Positions 17,025 through 25,722 of a stretch of 64,000 bases of DNA are shown piece by piece. The number at the start of each line of letters is the position of its first letter. The first letter of the stretch is position 1. A program made the translations under genes and the position numbers. The DNA comes from Bacillus paramycoides (GTDB taxonomy: Bacteria; Bacillota; Bacilli; Bacillales; Bacillaceae_G): contig NZ_MAOI01000023.1 of assembly GCF_001884235.1 (NCBI RefSeq), positions 62,001 through 126,000 of the forward strand, given 5' to 3'. Below the pieces are notes generated by a model that was given only the letters and a program-made list of their open reading frames with translations, made no database searches and had not been told where the DNA came from.

Positions 17025-17182
17025 ATAATAAAATACACAAAAATTATTTTCAATACATATCTCTTTCTTTCACAAATTCGAAACAAATAAAAAAAGAACC
17101 TAGACATCTTTATCAAGACCTAAATTGAAAAAAATCTTAATTTATAAGGACTCTAACAAAATATTCATGTATATTATGTAGA

Positions 17183-17221
17183 AATCAAAAAGGATCTTCC
17201 GTTGAAGATCCTTTTTGATTC
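17183..17221. terminator. Strong bidirectional hairpin
   Basis: GAATCAAAAAGGATCTTC on one strand and its exact partner form a stem of about 17 bp with loop CGTT, flanked by A/T-rich runs. It could terminate transcription from either side. It lies between the GNAT gene end and the CoADR promoter. Confidence 0.75.
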
Positions 17222-17224
17222 TTG

Positions 17225-17248
17225 TTTAACTAACGCACCCGTTAGTTA
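17225..17248. repeat. Small palindromic element (copy 1, beside the GNAT gene)
   Basis: TTAACTAACG-CACC-CGTTAGTTAA, a perfect 10-bp stem followed by ATAACAG. A related hairpin occurs at 17868-17897 on the other side of the GNAT gene. Confidence 0.6.
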
Positions 17249-17302
17249 AATAACAGAAGGTTTTTTAGTCAAGAACCACTCCAATAGTATTACGGTATTA
17301 AA

Positions 17303-17803
17303 TTACATATCAAAAGGTTCAAGCTTCAAAATAAATTCTTCAACATCCTTGCCTCTTGCGTTGGAAAACCCCTTATCTTCAGAGGTGATTTTAAACCCGC
17401 ATTTTTCCAATACCCTGATGGAGGCGAGGTTATCTTTAGCGGCACGAGCATAGAGCGGGCGTACCTTAATATACTCCAGAAACTCTGACAACGCTTTAGT
17501 TGCAATACCTTGACTCCAATATTCCTTCCCAATCCAGTAGCTTACTTCGGGTTCGCTGAACTGTTCAAAGTTCGAGACGTGTCCAGTGACAATGCCATTG
17601 AATAATATAGTCTTAATTGTGATGGTCTCGTCAGCGATAATTTTTGTCCAATGGTCAAAAAATGCGTCCTTATCAGTGGGGTCTTTAGCTGTAAAAGCAG
17701 CCATATAGTTAGCCGTTGAATCTAGTTGTTGTTCATAAAAGATAGGAAGATCTTCCTCTGTGATATCTCGTAGCTTCACTTCGCTTTTGCTAATGGATTC
17801 CAT
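17303..17803 (-). CDS. GNAT family N-acetyltransferase (RimJ/RimL type)
   Basis: 166 aa from the ATG at 17803; a GTG three codons upstream sits only three bases after GGGG, so either start is possible. One GNAT domain: VKLRDITEEDLPIFYEQQ at the N-terminus, the core GKEYWSQGIATKALSEFLEYI matching the acetyl-CoA loop (Q/R-x-x-G-x-A), and ASIRVLEKCGFK near the end. It acetylates an amine substrate that cannot be named. Small palindromic elements flank the gene on both sides, so it may have arrived as a cassette. Confidence 0.82.
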   Translation of the reverse strand: MESISKSEVKLRDITEEDLPIFYEQQLDSTANYMAAFTAKDPTDKDAFFDHWTKIIADETITIKTILFNGIVTGHVSNFEQFSEPEVSYWIGKEYWSQGIATKALSEFLEYIKVRPLYARAAKDNLASIRVLEKCGFKITSEDKGFSNARGKDVEEFILKLEPFDM

Positions 17804-17867
17804 ATAATTCACAAGCCCCTTAACATATTTTTGAATATAAATTCTTCAAATTTTAGAGAAATTCCTT

Positions 17868-17897
17868 CTTCAACTATCCTGCTTCGTTAGTTGAATA
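17868..17897. repeat. Small palindromic element (copy 2)
   Basis: TTCAACTA-TCCTGCTTCGT-TAGTTGAA then TAAG. It shares CGTTAGTTNAATAA with the element at 17225. The rest of the 17804-18113 gap holds a short spoVR-like fragment and no gene. Confidence 0.5.
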
Positions 17898-18040
17898 AGA
17901 AAAAGAGTTACCGAAGTAACTCATATATGCCCTTATATTGGACATAGTATCCGCTTCTCATTATAGTCTGTTTAAACATCCCCAAGTTCTTTTCTGTATA
18001 GTTCTATAGCTTTCTGTATGATTAAATCCATGCCTAAAGG

Positions 18041-18077
18041 CGACGTAGTATGGGGTAATACTTATTTTTGACGGCTG
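18041..18077 (-). pseudogene. 37-bp spoVR-like fragment
   Basis: These 37 bases match 20546-20582 inside spoVR (the [12 protein letters not shown] codons) with five differences by eye. On the minus strand they read PSKISITPYYVA, with no SpoVR similarity on either side. This is probably a remnant of an old duplication, not a gene. Confidence 0.4.
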
Positions 18078-18113
18078 AATTTCATTTACGAATGAAGTAA
18101 TTTGTCATACTTC

Positions 18114-18698
18114 CTATAATCTCTTTGCAAAACTATAATCCATGTCTCCACCTAACGCTGCAGCTGTATCACCAGTTTCTCTAAAATCATGTTTATAAAT
18201 TTGTTCAAATGAACCGAAATCTACCTGCTTATAAAATTCAAAACAAGGGAATCCATCGTGTTCTCCTTGAATATCGATGCTACCATCCTTTTTAACACAT
18301 ACAGTTAATAAATAATCTACAGGAGGTGCATATACATTTAATGGATTACTAGCGCTTGCACTCATTTTGAATTGTACACCGTCAGAATTCCATACAATAT
18401 CAGTACACACAATATTTTCGGTACTTGCTTTTCCTGTTCTTTTATTCACAGAACCATCTGGATTCGTAACCTTTTCCGTCGTAATACCTGTGTTTGCATA
18501 TGAAAACACTTCTTCTTTATAAAAATCTACTACTACCTCTTGCTCAACTCTAGAGCGCATAGTATTTACCGCATGCGGTGTAAATTCACGTGAATCACCT
18601 TCGAATTGAATTACTTTCCCTGTTTGTACATCTTTCTTAGGTTCTGTCCAAGACATTGGAATAAATACGTTAGCTCTAATTTTAACGATATTCGTCAT
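18114..18698 (-). CDS. Conserved protein of unknown function (possibly DUF3238), paralog 1
   Basis: 194 aa from the ATG at 18698, seven bases after GAGGTG. No signal peptide or membrane segment. It is paralogous to the next gene along its full length: both start (M)xNIVKIRxxVF and share REFTPxAVNTxRSRxEQEV, STENIVCT, SASNPL and GFPCxEFYKQ(V/I)DFGSFE. The profile looks like a soluble all-beta protein. I think the family is DUF3238 but am not sure, and know no function. Confidence 0.65.
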   Translation of the reverse strand: MTNIVKIRANVFIPMSWTEPKKDVQTGKVIQFEGDSREFTPHAVNTMRSRVEQEVVVDFYKEEVFSYANTGITTEKVTNPDGSVNKRTGKASTENIVCTDIVWNSDGVQFKMSASASNPLNVYAPPVDYLLTVCVKKDGSIDIQGEHDGFPCFEFYKQVDFGSFEQIYKHDFRETGDTAAALGGDMDYSFAKRL

Positions 18699-18833
18699 AA
18701 GAAACACCTCTATAATTTTATTTTAGATACTGCATACGATTGAATAAAACAGACCACCATTTCGGCCCCATAATCAAATGCTTTCTCTTTTACGTTTGCT
18801 ACTTCCTTCTTAAAAATAGCGCTATATTTATAT

Positions 18834-19418
18834 CTAGATTGCCGTTTTAAAGCTATATTCCATTTCTCCAGCTAATGCTGCTGGGGTATCATCCGTTTCT
18901 CTGAAATCATGTGTATATATTAATTCAAATGAACCAAAGTCTATTTGTTTATAAAATTCATAGCACGGGAAACCATCATGTAAACCTTCAACATGCACAG
19001 CACCACTCTTACTAACTCGTATAGTCAAAAAATAATCAGCTGCAGGTGCTGCCGCGTCTAACGGATTGCTGGCACTTGCTCTCATTTCAAATGAAACCTC
19101 ATCCTCACTCCATGCAATATTAGTACATACAATGTTTTCTGTACTTGTTTGTCCTTTTTGATACTCAATTGAGCCATCTGGATTTGTAATTTTCACAGTG
19201 ACGATACAAGCATCTGCATATGTGAAAATTTCTCTTTTATAAAAATCAATATTCACTTCTTGCTCTAATCTTGAACGCTTTGTGTTCACAGCGTACGGTG
19301 TAAATTCACGTGCATCTCCGGCATATTCAAAAACTCTTCCTGTTGCAGGATCCTTAATAGGTTTCAGCAAAGCATACGGCGCAAATACACTCCCTCTAAT
19401 TTTAACGATATTAACCAT
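18834..19418 (-). CDS. Conserved protein of unknown function (possibly DUF3238), paralog 2
   Basis: 194 aa, ATG at 19418 after GGAGG. It is the second member of the pair, roughly 60% identical to paralog 1 by eye, so the duplication is not recent. It is divergent from a marR gene, and the shared upstream region carries a perfect palindrome that overlaps a TTGACT -35-like element for this gene. It is therefore the likely target of the MarR protein, and paralog 1 may be read from the same promoter. Confidence 0.65.
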   Translation of the reverse strand: MVNIVKIRGSVFAPYALLKPIKDPATGRVFEYAGDAREFTPYAVNTKRSRLEQEVNIDFYKREIFTYADACIVTVKITNPDGSIEYQKGQTSTENIVCTNIAWSEDEVSFEMRASASNPLDAAAPAADYFLTIRVSKSGAVHVEGLHDGFPCYEFYKQIDFGSFELIYTHDFRETDDTPAALAGEMEYSFKTAI

Positions 19419-19473
19419 GTGAAACCTCCATTATTTCTATTTAAATAAATCATTATTTGTTCTAGCACTACAA

Positions 19474-19496
19474 TATAGTCAATTTGATTGACTATA
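19474..19496. promoter_or_regulatory. Palindromic MarR operator candidate
   Basis: TATAGTCAAT-TTG-ATTGACTATA, a perfect 10-bp inverted repeat, in the divergent intergenic region 18 bases upstream of the marR start. It has the size and symmetry of known MarR operators. Confidence 0.7.
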
Positions 19497-19514
19497 AGCA
19501 AGGAGGTTATATAC

Positions 19515-19988
19515 ATGGATCATCAAACATTTAACGAATTAGACCTTACTTCACTTTTATCATTATCATTCAGTACATTAATTACTGAACTACATGACAG
19601 ATTAAGTGAATTGGGATTTGAAGATATTAGACCAGCACATGGTTTTATGTTCAAACGCATCCTTCCAAATGGAGCAACAGGTATAGAATTAGCTGAGTAT
19701 TTAGGGGTTTCTAAGCAAGCTGTAAGTAAAATGGTCGATTCTCTTGAGAATAGTGGCTACGTTACACGCAAAACGCACCCTACTGATAAAAGAGGTAAAA
19801 TCATTGTTCTAACCGAACGTGGTTTGTCAGTAATGAAAGCAAAAGAAGAAATAGTAGCTGAAATAGAGCAGCGATGGATTGAAAACATAGGTGCAGAAAG
19901 AATGCAATTGCTCAAAGAAGATTTAACAACATTCGTTACTAAAGAAAATACAGGTAAATTAGCATCGAGCATACGACCTGTTTGGTAA
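19515..19988 (+). CDS. MarR family transcriptional regulator
   Basis: 157 aa from the ATG at 19515 after AAGGAGG; the upstream TTG-started frame is rejected. A winged helix-turn-helix covers about residues 45-115 (GIELAEYLGVSKQAVSKMVDSLENSGYVTRKTHPTDKRGKIIVLTERG), including the wing DKRGK typical of MarR. Flanking helices would form the dimer. There is no cysteine in the N-terminal helix of the OhrR type. It probably represses itself and the divergent paralog pair through the palindrome at 19474. The ligand is unknown. Confidence 0.9.
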   Translation: MDHQTFNELDLTSLLSLSFSTLITELHDRLSELGFEDIRPAHGFMFKRILPNGATGIELAEYLGVSKQAVSKMVDSLENSGYVTRKTHPTDKRGKIIVLTERGLSVMKAKEEIVAEIEQRWIENIGAERMQLLKEDLTTFVTKENTGKLASSIRPVW

Positions 19989-20005
19989 ACGAACTCTGTA
20001 TAATA

Positions 20006-20043
20006 AAAAGAACGGACAAGAAATTCTTTGTCCGTCCTTTTTA
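20006..20043. terminator. Terminator between marR and spoVR
   Basis: AAAAAGAACGGACAAG...TTTGTCCGTCCTTTTT hairpin with A/T flanks; it serves the convergent genes. Confidence 0.8.
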
Positions 20044-20048
20044 TTACA

Positions 20049-21464
20049 TCACACATACTTCCGATGCACCATCTTCCCATCATAAGAAAACACAACGCCC
20101 TTACTCTCCACATTGGACTCCATATGCACCGTTCTTCCCCATAACTGATGAATGTATGGCAATACTTTTTCTAAGTATTTTAAATCTAGTTCAATTCCTT
20201 CGTAGCTATGTTTAATGTACAATTCTCCATTCTTTAAGTAGTCTCCATCTTCTACTACTAAGTACGGGAAACCTCCATTTGTGCGCATATTTACGAGTTG
20301 ATCGCGTACATGTTCCCACTCTTTATCAATTACTTTATATTCTTTTCCTTGGCGCTGGAATAAGTACATATCTTCTCGCATTACGAGTTCTTTATTTAAG
20401 TAGTTTCTTAGGAATGATACGTCCCATTCAATTTCCCGTACTTCAAAGATTTTCTCACGACCAGAACCTGGTTTTACACCGCGTCGCTTCATTTCTTCTG
20501 TCGGGTTGTTATAGCGTTCTTCAATATCTTCAAACATTTTAATACCGAGGTAGTATGGATTAATACTTGTTTTTGATGGCTGTACGACACCTGCGTTTAA
20601 TTTCGCAAATTCAATTGCTTCATCAGATGTTAAATCCATTTCACGAAGTATGCGTTGATGCCAGTAGGAAGCCCAGCCTTCGTTCATGATTTTCGTTTCA
20701 AGCTGCGGCCAGAAATATAACATCTCCTCACGCATCATCGTTAATATATCGCGCTGCCAATCTTCTAGCTCCCGACTATATTCTTCAATAAAGAGAAGTA
20801 AATCTTTCTCTGGTTGCGGAGGGATTTTCTTCTTTTTATGCATATTAGGTCGTTCTCTCTTTTTGTTTCGATCATCTAAATTCCATAAATCATCGTACTG
20901 TGATCTCTTTTTCTTTTCTACATCCTCTTCTAAATCTTCAATACTCCATGCAAGTTTCGGACGCATTAGTGACGGATCAATATGTTCTTGAATGGCAAGT
21001 ACGGCATCTAAAAATGTTTCTACCTCTGCTTTTCCATACTTATGCTCATATGCTTTCACACGATCCGCTGTTGCCGCCATACTCTCCACCATATCCCGTT
21101 TCGTATTAGAGAACCGAATATTATTTTTAAAGAAATCACAGTGCGCTAAAACGTGCGCCACGATTAGTTTATTTTGAATTAAGGAGTTCGTATCTAATAA
21201 AAAGGCGTAACATGGATCAGAGTTAATAACGAGTTCATAAATTTTACTAAGTCCCAAATCGTATTGTAATTTCATTCTGAAAAATTGCTTTCCAAAACTC
21301 CAATGTGAAAACCTCGTCGGCATCCCATATGCACCAAATGTATAAATAATTTCCGCTGGACATATTTCATAACGCATCGGATAAAAATCAAGCCCAAATC
21401 CAGTCGCAATTTCAGTAATTTCCGCAATCGCATATTGCAGTGCTTTATCGTCACTTGCTCTCAT
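20049..21464 (-). CDS. spoVR: SpoVR family sporulation protein
   Basis: 471 aa, the usual length for SpoVR, which is needed for proper spore cortex formation in B. subtilis and is made in the mother cell. Conserved blocks include [64 protein letters not shown] and [16 protein letters not shown] Lys/Arg-rich insert (about 180-210) is typical. The start ATG at 21464 follows a GGAGGG site. An inverted repeat just upstream (21480-21501) may lie in the leader. Confidence 0.92.
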   Translation of the reverse strand: MRASDDKALQYAIAEITEIATGFGLDFYPMRYEICPAEIIYTFGAYGMPTRFSHWSFGKQFFRMKLQYDLGLSKIYELVINSDPCYAFLLDTNSLIQNKLIVAHVLAHCDFFKNNIRFSNTKRDMVESMAATADRVKAYEHKYGKAEVETFLDAVLAIQEHIDPSLMRPKLAWSIEDLEEDVEKKKRSQYDDLWNLDDRNKKRERPNMHKKKKIPPQPEKDLLLFIEEYSRELEDWQRDILTMMREEMLYFWPQLETKIMNEGWASYWHQRILREMDLTSDEAIEFAKLNAGVVQPSKTSINPYYLGIKMFEDIEERYNNPTEEMKRRGVKPGSGREKIFEVREIEWDVSFLRNYLNKELVMREDMYLFQRQGKEYKVIDKEWEHVRDQLVNMRTNGGFPYLVVEDGDYLKNGELYIKHSYEGIELDLKYLEKVLPYIHQLWGRTVHMESNVESKGVVFSYDGKMVHRKYV

Positions 21465-21479
21465 TATTTTCCCTCCTTA

Positions 21480-21501
21480 CACTTTCCCTTAAGAAAGTGT
21501 A
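21480..21501. promoter_or_regulatory. Inverted repeat in the spoVR leader
   Basis: ACACTTTC-CCTTAA-GAAAGTGT, a perfect 8-bp stem about 16 bases upstream of the spoVR start, with no T run. It could be an operator or leader hairpin. Confidence 0.35.
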
Positions 21502-21537
21502 TGATGAGGAACAAGCTTTCATGAGGATTGATTGCAT

Positions 21538-21580
21538 AATAAAAAGACACCCCCGCAAAAACGAGAATGCCTTTTTCCAA
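21538..21580 (-). terminator. Terminator of the nitroreductase gene
   Basis: On the minus strand AAAGGCATTCTCG and CGGGGGTGTCTTT form a 13-bp stem with several G-U pairs, followed by TTTTTATT. Confidence 0.7.
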
Positions 21581-22141
21581 TTACCCTTCAATAATCTCCA
21601 TCTTCTCCGTAATCGGCGTACGCGCTTTTCCTTCTGGTGCTTTATCGAAATAGCCGATATGAAGAATTCCAACAATGCGTTGGCCTCTTGTTAAACCGAT
21701 TCCTTCTATAAATAGTGGATTGTAGTTTAATCCACCTGATTTCCAAACACTTCCTAGGCCGCGTTCCCAAGCAAGCAACTGGAAGTTTTGCATAAATGCA
21801 CATGTTGCAGCGTAATCTTCGTCACGTTGAATTTGACGTGGATCTTCATCAATGTAAACAACGATTTGTGCAGGTGTGCTTAAGAAACGGTCAGATAAAA
21901 TTTTGCCGCGTTTCGCTCTTTCTTCTTCTGTGAAAGAGTTTAATACTGCGTCTACTAATTTCTGACGGCCTTCTCCAATGTATAATTTACAATTCCATGG
22001 CTCACGATGTTTATGATTTGGTGCCCATGTTGCGTCGTTTAATAGTTCAATTAATAGCTCTTTTTCTACTGCTTTATCTGTAAATGTACGAACAGAACGT
22101 CTTTCTTTAATAACGTTTGCGATGGAAGTATATGTCGTCAT
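21581..22141 (-). CDS. Nitroreductase family protein
   Basis: 186 aa from the ATG at 22141 after GGGAGAG; 20 upstream codons are not used. An FMN-dependent nitroreductase fold with the opening VIKERRSVRTFTDKAV (FMN-phosphate arginines), WAPNHKHREPW, and GLGSVWKSGGLNYNP. It resembles the YdjA/TdsD-like group of small NAD(P)H-dependent reductases. Substrate is unknown. Single gene between spoVR and a secreted protein gene. Confidence 0.85.
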   Translation of the reverse strand: MTTYTSIANVIKERRSVRTFTDKAVEKELLIELLNDATWAPNHKHREPWNCKLYIGEGRQKLVDAVLNSFTEEERAKRGKILSDRFLSTPAQIVVYIDEDPRQIQRDEDYAATCAFMQNFQLLAWERGLGSVWKSGGLNYNPLFIEGIGLTRGQRIVGILHIGYFDKAPEGKARTPITEKMEIIEG

Positions 22142-22373
22142 ATTTTTCTCTCCCTTATTTTCATCTATATGTATAAGTTTATTATTGATATTGATTTTCA
22201 ATTTCGATTATAACCTAGTTTTTTACTATTAATCAATGTTTTATGTTGGAAAACTTATAAAAAATTCTTTTTCTACTGTGAATAAAAAAACTTAGCTTGT
22301 TCACAAGTTTTTCACATTTTATGGAAATGATAAGTGTGAAGTTTTCCACATTATCCATCTAGGAGGAGTTTGT

Positions 22374-22979
22374 ATGTACAAGAAAATCGCAGTAAGTATG
22401 ACTATGGCAGCATTATTATGCGGAGTATCTATCTTCCCTGTTTCTGCTGCTACGCCAGTTCCATCAAAAGAAGCGATGATGCATCATCATAAACCAATTT
22501 CAGAGGAAGAAATGAAGTCGCTCGAAAAACTCGGCTATAACAAACATGAAATTTGGAAAGCTGCACACATTGCAAGAATAAGCAAAAAAGAAATTAAAGA
22601 CGTTTTAACTTACTATAAACAAAATAAATCTTGGGAGAAAACGGCACAGCATTTCGGTGTAGACCCAAGTAAATTGAAAAAGCATCATATGAATAAAGAA
22701 ACGAAAAAAGCATTGCTACAAGAGCTAGCAAACATGCACAAATCTACACCGGATCAGCTAAAACAAAAAATGAAAGAGTATAACATCGGCTTACGTCATC
22801 TCGCGGTGCTAACAATCATCGCTCAAAAAAGTAATACCCCTCTCGATGATGTACTGAAAATGAAAAAAGATGGAATGAACATTAAACAAATTGCAGAAAA
22901 ATTAAATGTAAAAAAAGAAGATATACGACCAGAAATGATTAAATTAGTGAAGTCTATTAAAGAAAAGAAAACAAATTAA
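22374..22979 (+). CDS. Secreted protein with HTH-like internal repeats, unknown function
   Basis: 201 aa with a clear signal peptide (about 1-25, ending VSAA) and no further membrane segment. The start follows AGGAGGAG. A histidine-rich stretch (MMHHHK) comes after the signal. The mature part is helical and holds two related segments, about 55-100 (AAHIARISKKEIKDVLTYYKQNKSWEKTAQHFGV) and about 145-195 (AVLTIIAQKSNTPLDDVLKMK...KQIAEKLNV). Each looks like a helix-turn-helix, although the protein is exported. Highly basic and lysine-rich. I do not recognise a family with known function. Confidence 0.65.
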   Translation: MYKKIAVSMTMAALLCGVSIFPVSAATPVPSKEAMMHHHKPISEEEMKSLEKLGYNKHEIWKAAHIARISKKEIKDVLTYYKQNKSWEKTAQHFGVDPSKLKKHHMNKETKKALLQELANMHKSTPDQLKQKMKEYNIGLRHLAVLTIIAQKSNTPLDDVLKMKKDGMNIKQIAEKLNVKKEDIRPEMIKLVKSIKEKKTN

Positions 22980-22984
22980 TACGA

Positions 22985-23023
22985 CAAAAAGGAAGAGGTA
23001 CTCATTACCCTTCCTTTTTTTAT
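22985..23023 (+). terminator. Terminator of the secreted protein gene
   Basis: AAAAAGGAAGAGGTA, loop, TACCCTTCCTTTTTTT with one bulge. Confidence 0.75.
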
Positions 23024-23125
23024 ATCAATCCGCTCCTTTTAATTTTTCTTTCTAATTTTCAAGTATAAATTCCCGCCTTTCCCAAAAACTAACATAAGTA
23101 AATGATGTATGTAAGAGGTGAGAAA

Positions 23126-24631
23126 ATGTTTCGTTCTTCGTCTAAAAAGAATAAAAAAACAATCCGTTCCATTCCAGAATTTATCCACACTATGAAAGGG
23201 TCTAGTGATTTCGTTTCTTATAACATCGTAGAAGATGGGACGTTATGTTTGTTTTATTATAAATCTACAGCTGAATCACTCCTCATTAATCGATTCATTT
23301 TAACACCTATAAAAAGAGAATTAGATCACATTGAAAATATAAGTGACATAGCAAATATCGTCACACTTGAGGAGATTATCACCGGCCCTTCTATTGATGA
23401 TATTCGTGAAAAATTATTAAGTGGGTATGTACTCATACAGCTAAAAAATGATTCTCGCTCAGCAGAATATGCACTTATTCGTGCCGAAAGTTCAGTTGTA
23501 GGTACACGATTATATAACGATACCGAAAATGAATATAGTGTAATTGGTCCAAAAGTCGGATTTGTTGAAAATATTGATACGAATACACACTTACTTCGCC
23601 GAAATATTGTAACGGAGCAATTAGTTTTCAAAGAAGTTGTAGTTGGCTCTATATCAAAAACAAAGGTCGTAGTTGCTTACATCGAAGGCATTACGAATGA
23701 ACAGCACGTTAATACCGCAATGCAGCGCCTACAAGACATTGACTTTGATGTTCCTTTCGATGCGACTATGATTGAACAATTTATTAGCGATAACAGTAAC
23801 TCTCCCTTCCCTGTTTTACTACCTACAGAGCGCTTAGATCGTTCTGTTTATGCACTCATTAATGGAGGGGTTGTCATTTTAACAGACGGTTCCCCTTACG
23901 CATTAGCTGGACCAGCGACGTTACTTGATTTCTTTGTCTCTCCAGAAGATTATTATTTACCATGGGTAGCGGGCTCATTTCTTCGGATGGTTCGTTTTTT
24001 TGGAGCAGCATTCTCTTTATTTTCGTCAGCTATTTATACAGCTGTATTAACGTATCACTATCAAATGATTCCAGCTGATTTACTTGGCCCAATTATTTAT
24101 TCTAGAGCTAACGTACCGTTCCCACCTGTTTTAGAGGCTCTTTTTTTAGAAATTACAATTGAATTACTTCGCGAAGCCGGGGCACGATTACCGACAAAAG
24201 TTGGACAAACGATCGGTATTGTTGGGGGGATTGTAATAGGACAAGCATCGGTAGAGGCTGCTTTAACGAGTACCATTTTATTAATTGCGGTTGCATTATC
24301 CGCACTTGCTTCTTTTACAACACCGACGGTAAAAATGTCTTCTACTATTCGGTTATTGCGCTTTCCGCTCATTATTTTGGCCGGGGCATTTGGAGGCTTA
24401 GGTCTTATTGTCGGATTCGTATTTATTTTAGCGCATTTAATTCGTCTAAAATCACTTGGCTCACCTTATTTATTACCGTTATATCCATTTCGAGGTTTAG
24501 GTACTGCAGAAGGACTACTGCGCTTACCATTTAGCCAAACTGCAGGGCGTGCCTCTTTTCTGAGACCGAAAAAGAAGTGGCGCTATGATCCAAACAACGC
24601 AAAAAGGAAACGTGATGGTGAAAAGAAATGA
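23126..24631 (+). CDS. gerRA: Spore germinant receptor A subunit (GerR-like)
   Basis: 501 aa, GerA family A subunit in the spore inner membrane. The start is the ATG at 23126 after GAGGTGAG; eight upstream codons are excluded. A soluble N-terminal region (about 1-285) contains KRELDHIENISDI and LLSGYVLIQL. The C-terminal half has several membrane segments with the conserved P-rich stretch RANVPFPPVLEALFLEITIELLREAGARLP. First gene of an A-C-B operon. I assign GerR from the neighbourhood recalled for B. cereus ATCC 14579 (spoVR nearby, same A-C-B order); the family is certain, the receptor name less so. GerR responds to amino acids and nucleosides in B. cereus. Confidence 0.88.
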   Translation: MFRSSSKKNKKTIRSIPEFIHTMKGSSDFVSYNIVEDGTLCLFYYKSTAESLLINRFILTPIKRELDHIENISDIANIVTLEEIITGPSIDDIREKLLSGYVLIQLKNDSRSAEYALIRAESSVVGTRLYNDTENEYSVIGPKVGFVENIDTNTHLLRRNIVTEQLVFKEVVVGSISKTKVVVAYIEGITNEQHVNTAMQRLQDIDFDVPFDATMIEQFISDNSNSPFPVLLPTERLDRSVYALINGGVVILTDGSPYALAGPATLLDFFVSPEDYYLPWVAGSFLRMVRFFGAAFSLFSSAIYTAVLTYHYQMIPADLLGPIIYSRANVPFPPVLEALFLEITIELLREAGARLPTKVGQTIGIVGGIVIGQASVEAALTSTILLIAVALSALASFTTPTVKMSSTIRLLRFPLIILAGAFGGLGLIVGFVFILAHLIRLKSLGSPYLLPLYPFRGLGTAEGLLRLPFSQTAGRASFLRPKKKWRYDPNNAKRKRDGEKK

Positions 24632-25710
24632 AATTTTTTTTACTATGCTTTACTATTATCATTTTTATTTTCCAATCAGGTTGTACGCAACCGAATATAG
24701 TTGATACGCAGCGAATTATTCATGTAGGCGGATTCGATATAACGAAAGATAAACAATTCCGCGGGACAATTCTCTATCCAGATTATACAAAGGGTGTGCA
24801 ATCAAAACCACAAACTCAGTCTACAACTGCAGACACAATTGAAACAATATCTTCACGCTTAAATGCCAAATCACCACATACTGTCGCTGTAGGTCAAATG
24901 CGTGTTGTCCTATTTGGAAAATCATTTGGTGAACGTGGAATTAGTGACGTTATTAATAACTTACAGCGTGACCCTAACATTGGCCGGGATGTCCAGCTAG
25001 CACTTGTAGATGGTTCAACAGAAGAACTTCTCAAACACGTCAAAGCAAATGGATCACTATATCTTTCTGATTTACTTGAACAAAATATAGAAAATGAGAC
25101 GATTCCTCGGACCGCTTTAAATATTTTTCTATATAACTTTTATTCATCAGGATGCGATTCATTTCTTCCTTACATTCAAGTGGATGAAGACCAATCAGCT
25201 TCCATTAAAGGTCTCGCTTTTTTAAAAAAGGATAAAGTAGCTATGTATACAGATAAAAAAGGATCTTTTTTATTAAAATTACTCATTAATCCCACTAAAA
25301 ATGGGCGTTATGAAGTTCCAATACGCCAAGGTAAACAGAAAGGATTAATCGCCACTCAAAACTTATCTGGAGATAGTGTTTGTGACGTTACTCAAGATGG
25401 TGATATCCCGAAAGTTCACATCCGTTTAAAACTAAACGGACTCATAAAAAACGCACCAGATTGGCTTGATTTATCGAAAAATGAAAATATAACTTACGTC
25501 AAAAAACATGTCGAAAAAACACTTGAAAAACATTTAAACGAATTAATAAAACAATTCCAAGAAAAAGAAATTGATCCGATAGGTCTACGTGAAGAAATTC
25601 GTAGTCACTCGAGAAAATGGAGTATGAAACAAATTCAAGAAATGTATCCTAGCCTAGACGTTGCGGTTAATGTGCAAATTAATGTCGTACAATCTGGTAT
25701 CGGAGAATAA
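24628..25710 (+). CDS. gerRC: Spore germinant receptor C subunit, Ger(x)C lipoprotein
   Basis: 360 aa. Lipoprotein signal with cysteine at about residue 19 (FQSGC), followed by DTQRIIHVGGFDITKDKQF, the usual opening of Ger(x)C proteins. The C-terminal part (about 260-360) carries the helix KKHVEKTLEKHLNELIKQFQEKEIDPIGL. It overlaps the A gene by four bases (ATGA), so the two are translationally coupled. Anchored on the outer face of the inner spore membrane as part of the receptor complex. Confidence 0.9.
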   Translation: MKFFLLCFTIIIFIFQSGCTQPNIVDTQRIIHVGGFDITKDKQFRGTILYPDYTKGVQSKPQTQSTTADTIETISSRLNAKSPHTVAVGQMRVVLFGKSFGERGISDVINNLQRDPNIGRDVQLALVDGSTEELLKHVKANGSLYLSDLLEQNIENETIPRTALNIFLYNFYSSGCDSFLPYIQVDEDQSASIKGLAFLKKDKVAMYTDKKGSFLLKLLINPTKNGRYEVPIRQGKQKGLIATQNLSGDSVCDVTQDGDIPKVHIRLKLNGLIKNAPDWLDLSKNENITYVKKHVEKTLEKHLNELIKQFQEKEIDPIGLREEIRSHSRKWSMKQIQEMYPSLDVAVNVQINVVQSGIGE

Positions 25711-25722
25711 TGAGGTGCTAAA

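Noticed and set aside
17880-17930. AGTTACCGAAGTAACT hairpin as a T-box or terminator
   Set aside because: Short stem, no T-box motif and no T run; it lies upstream of the GNAT gene, not after it.
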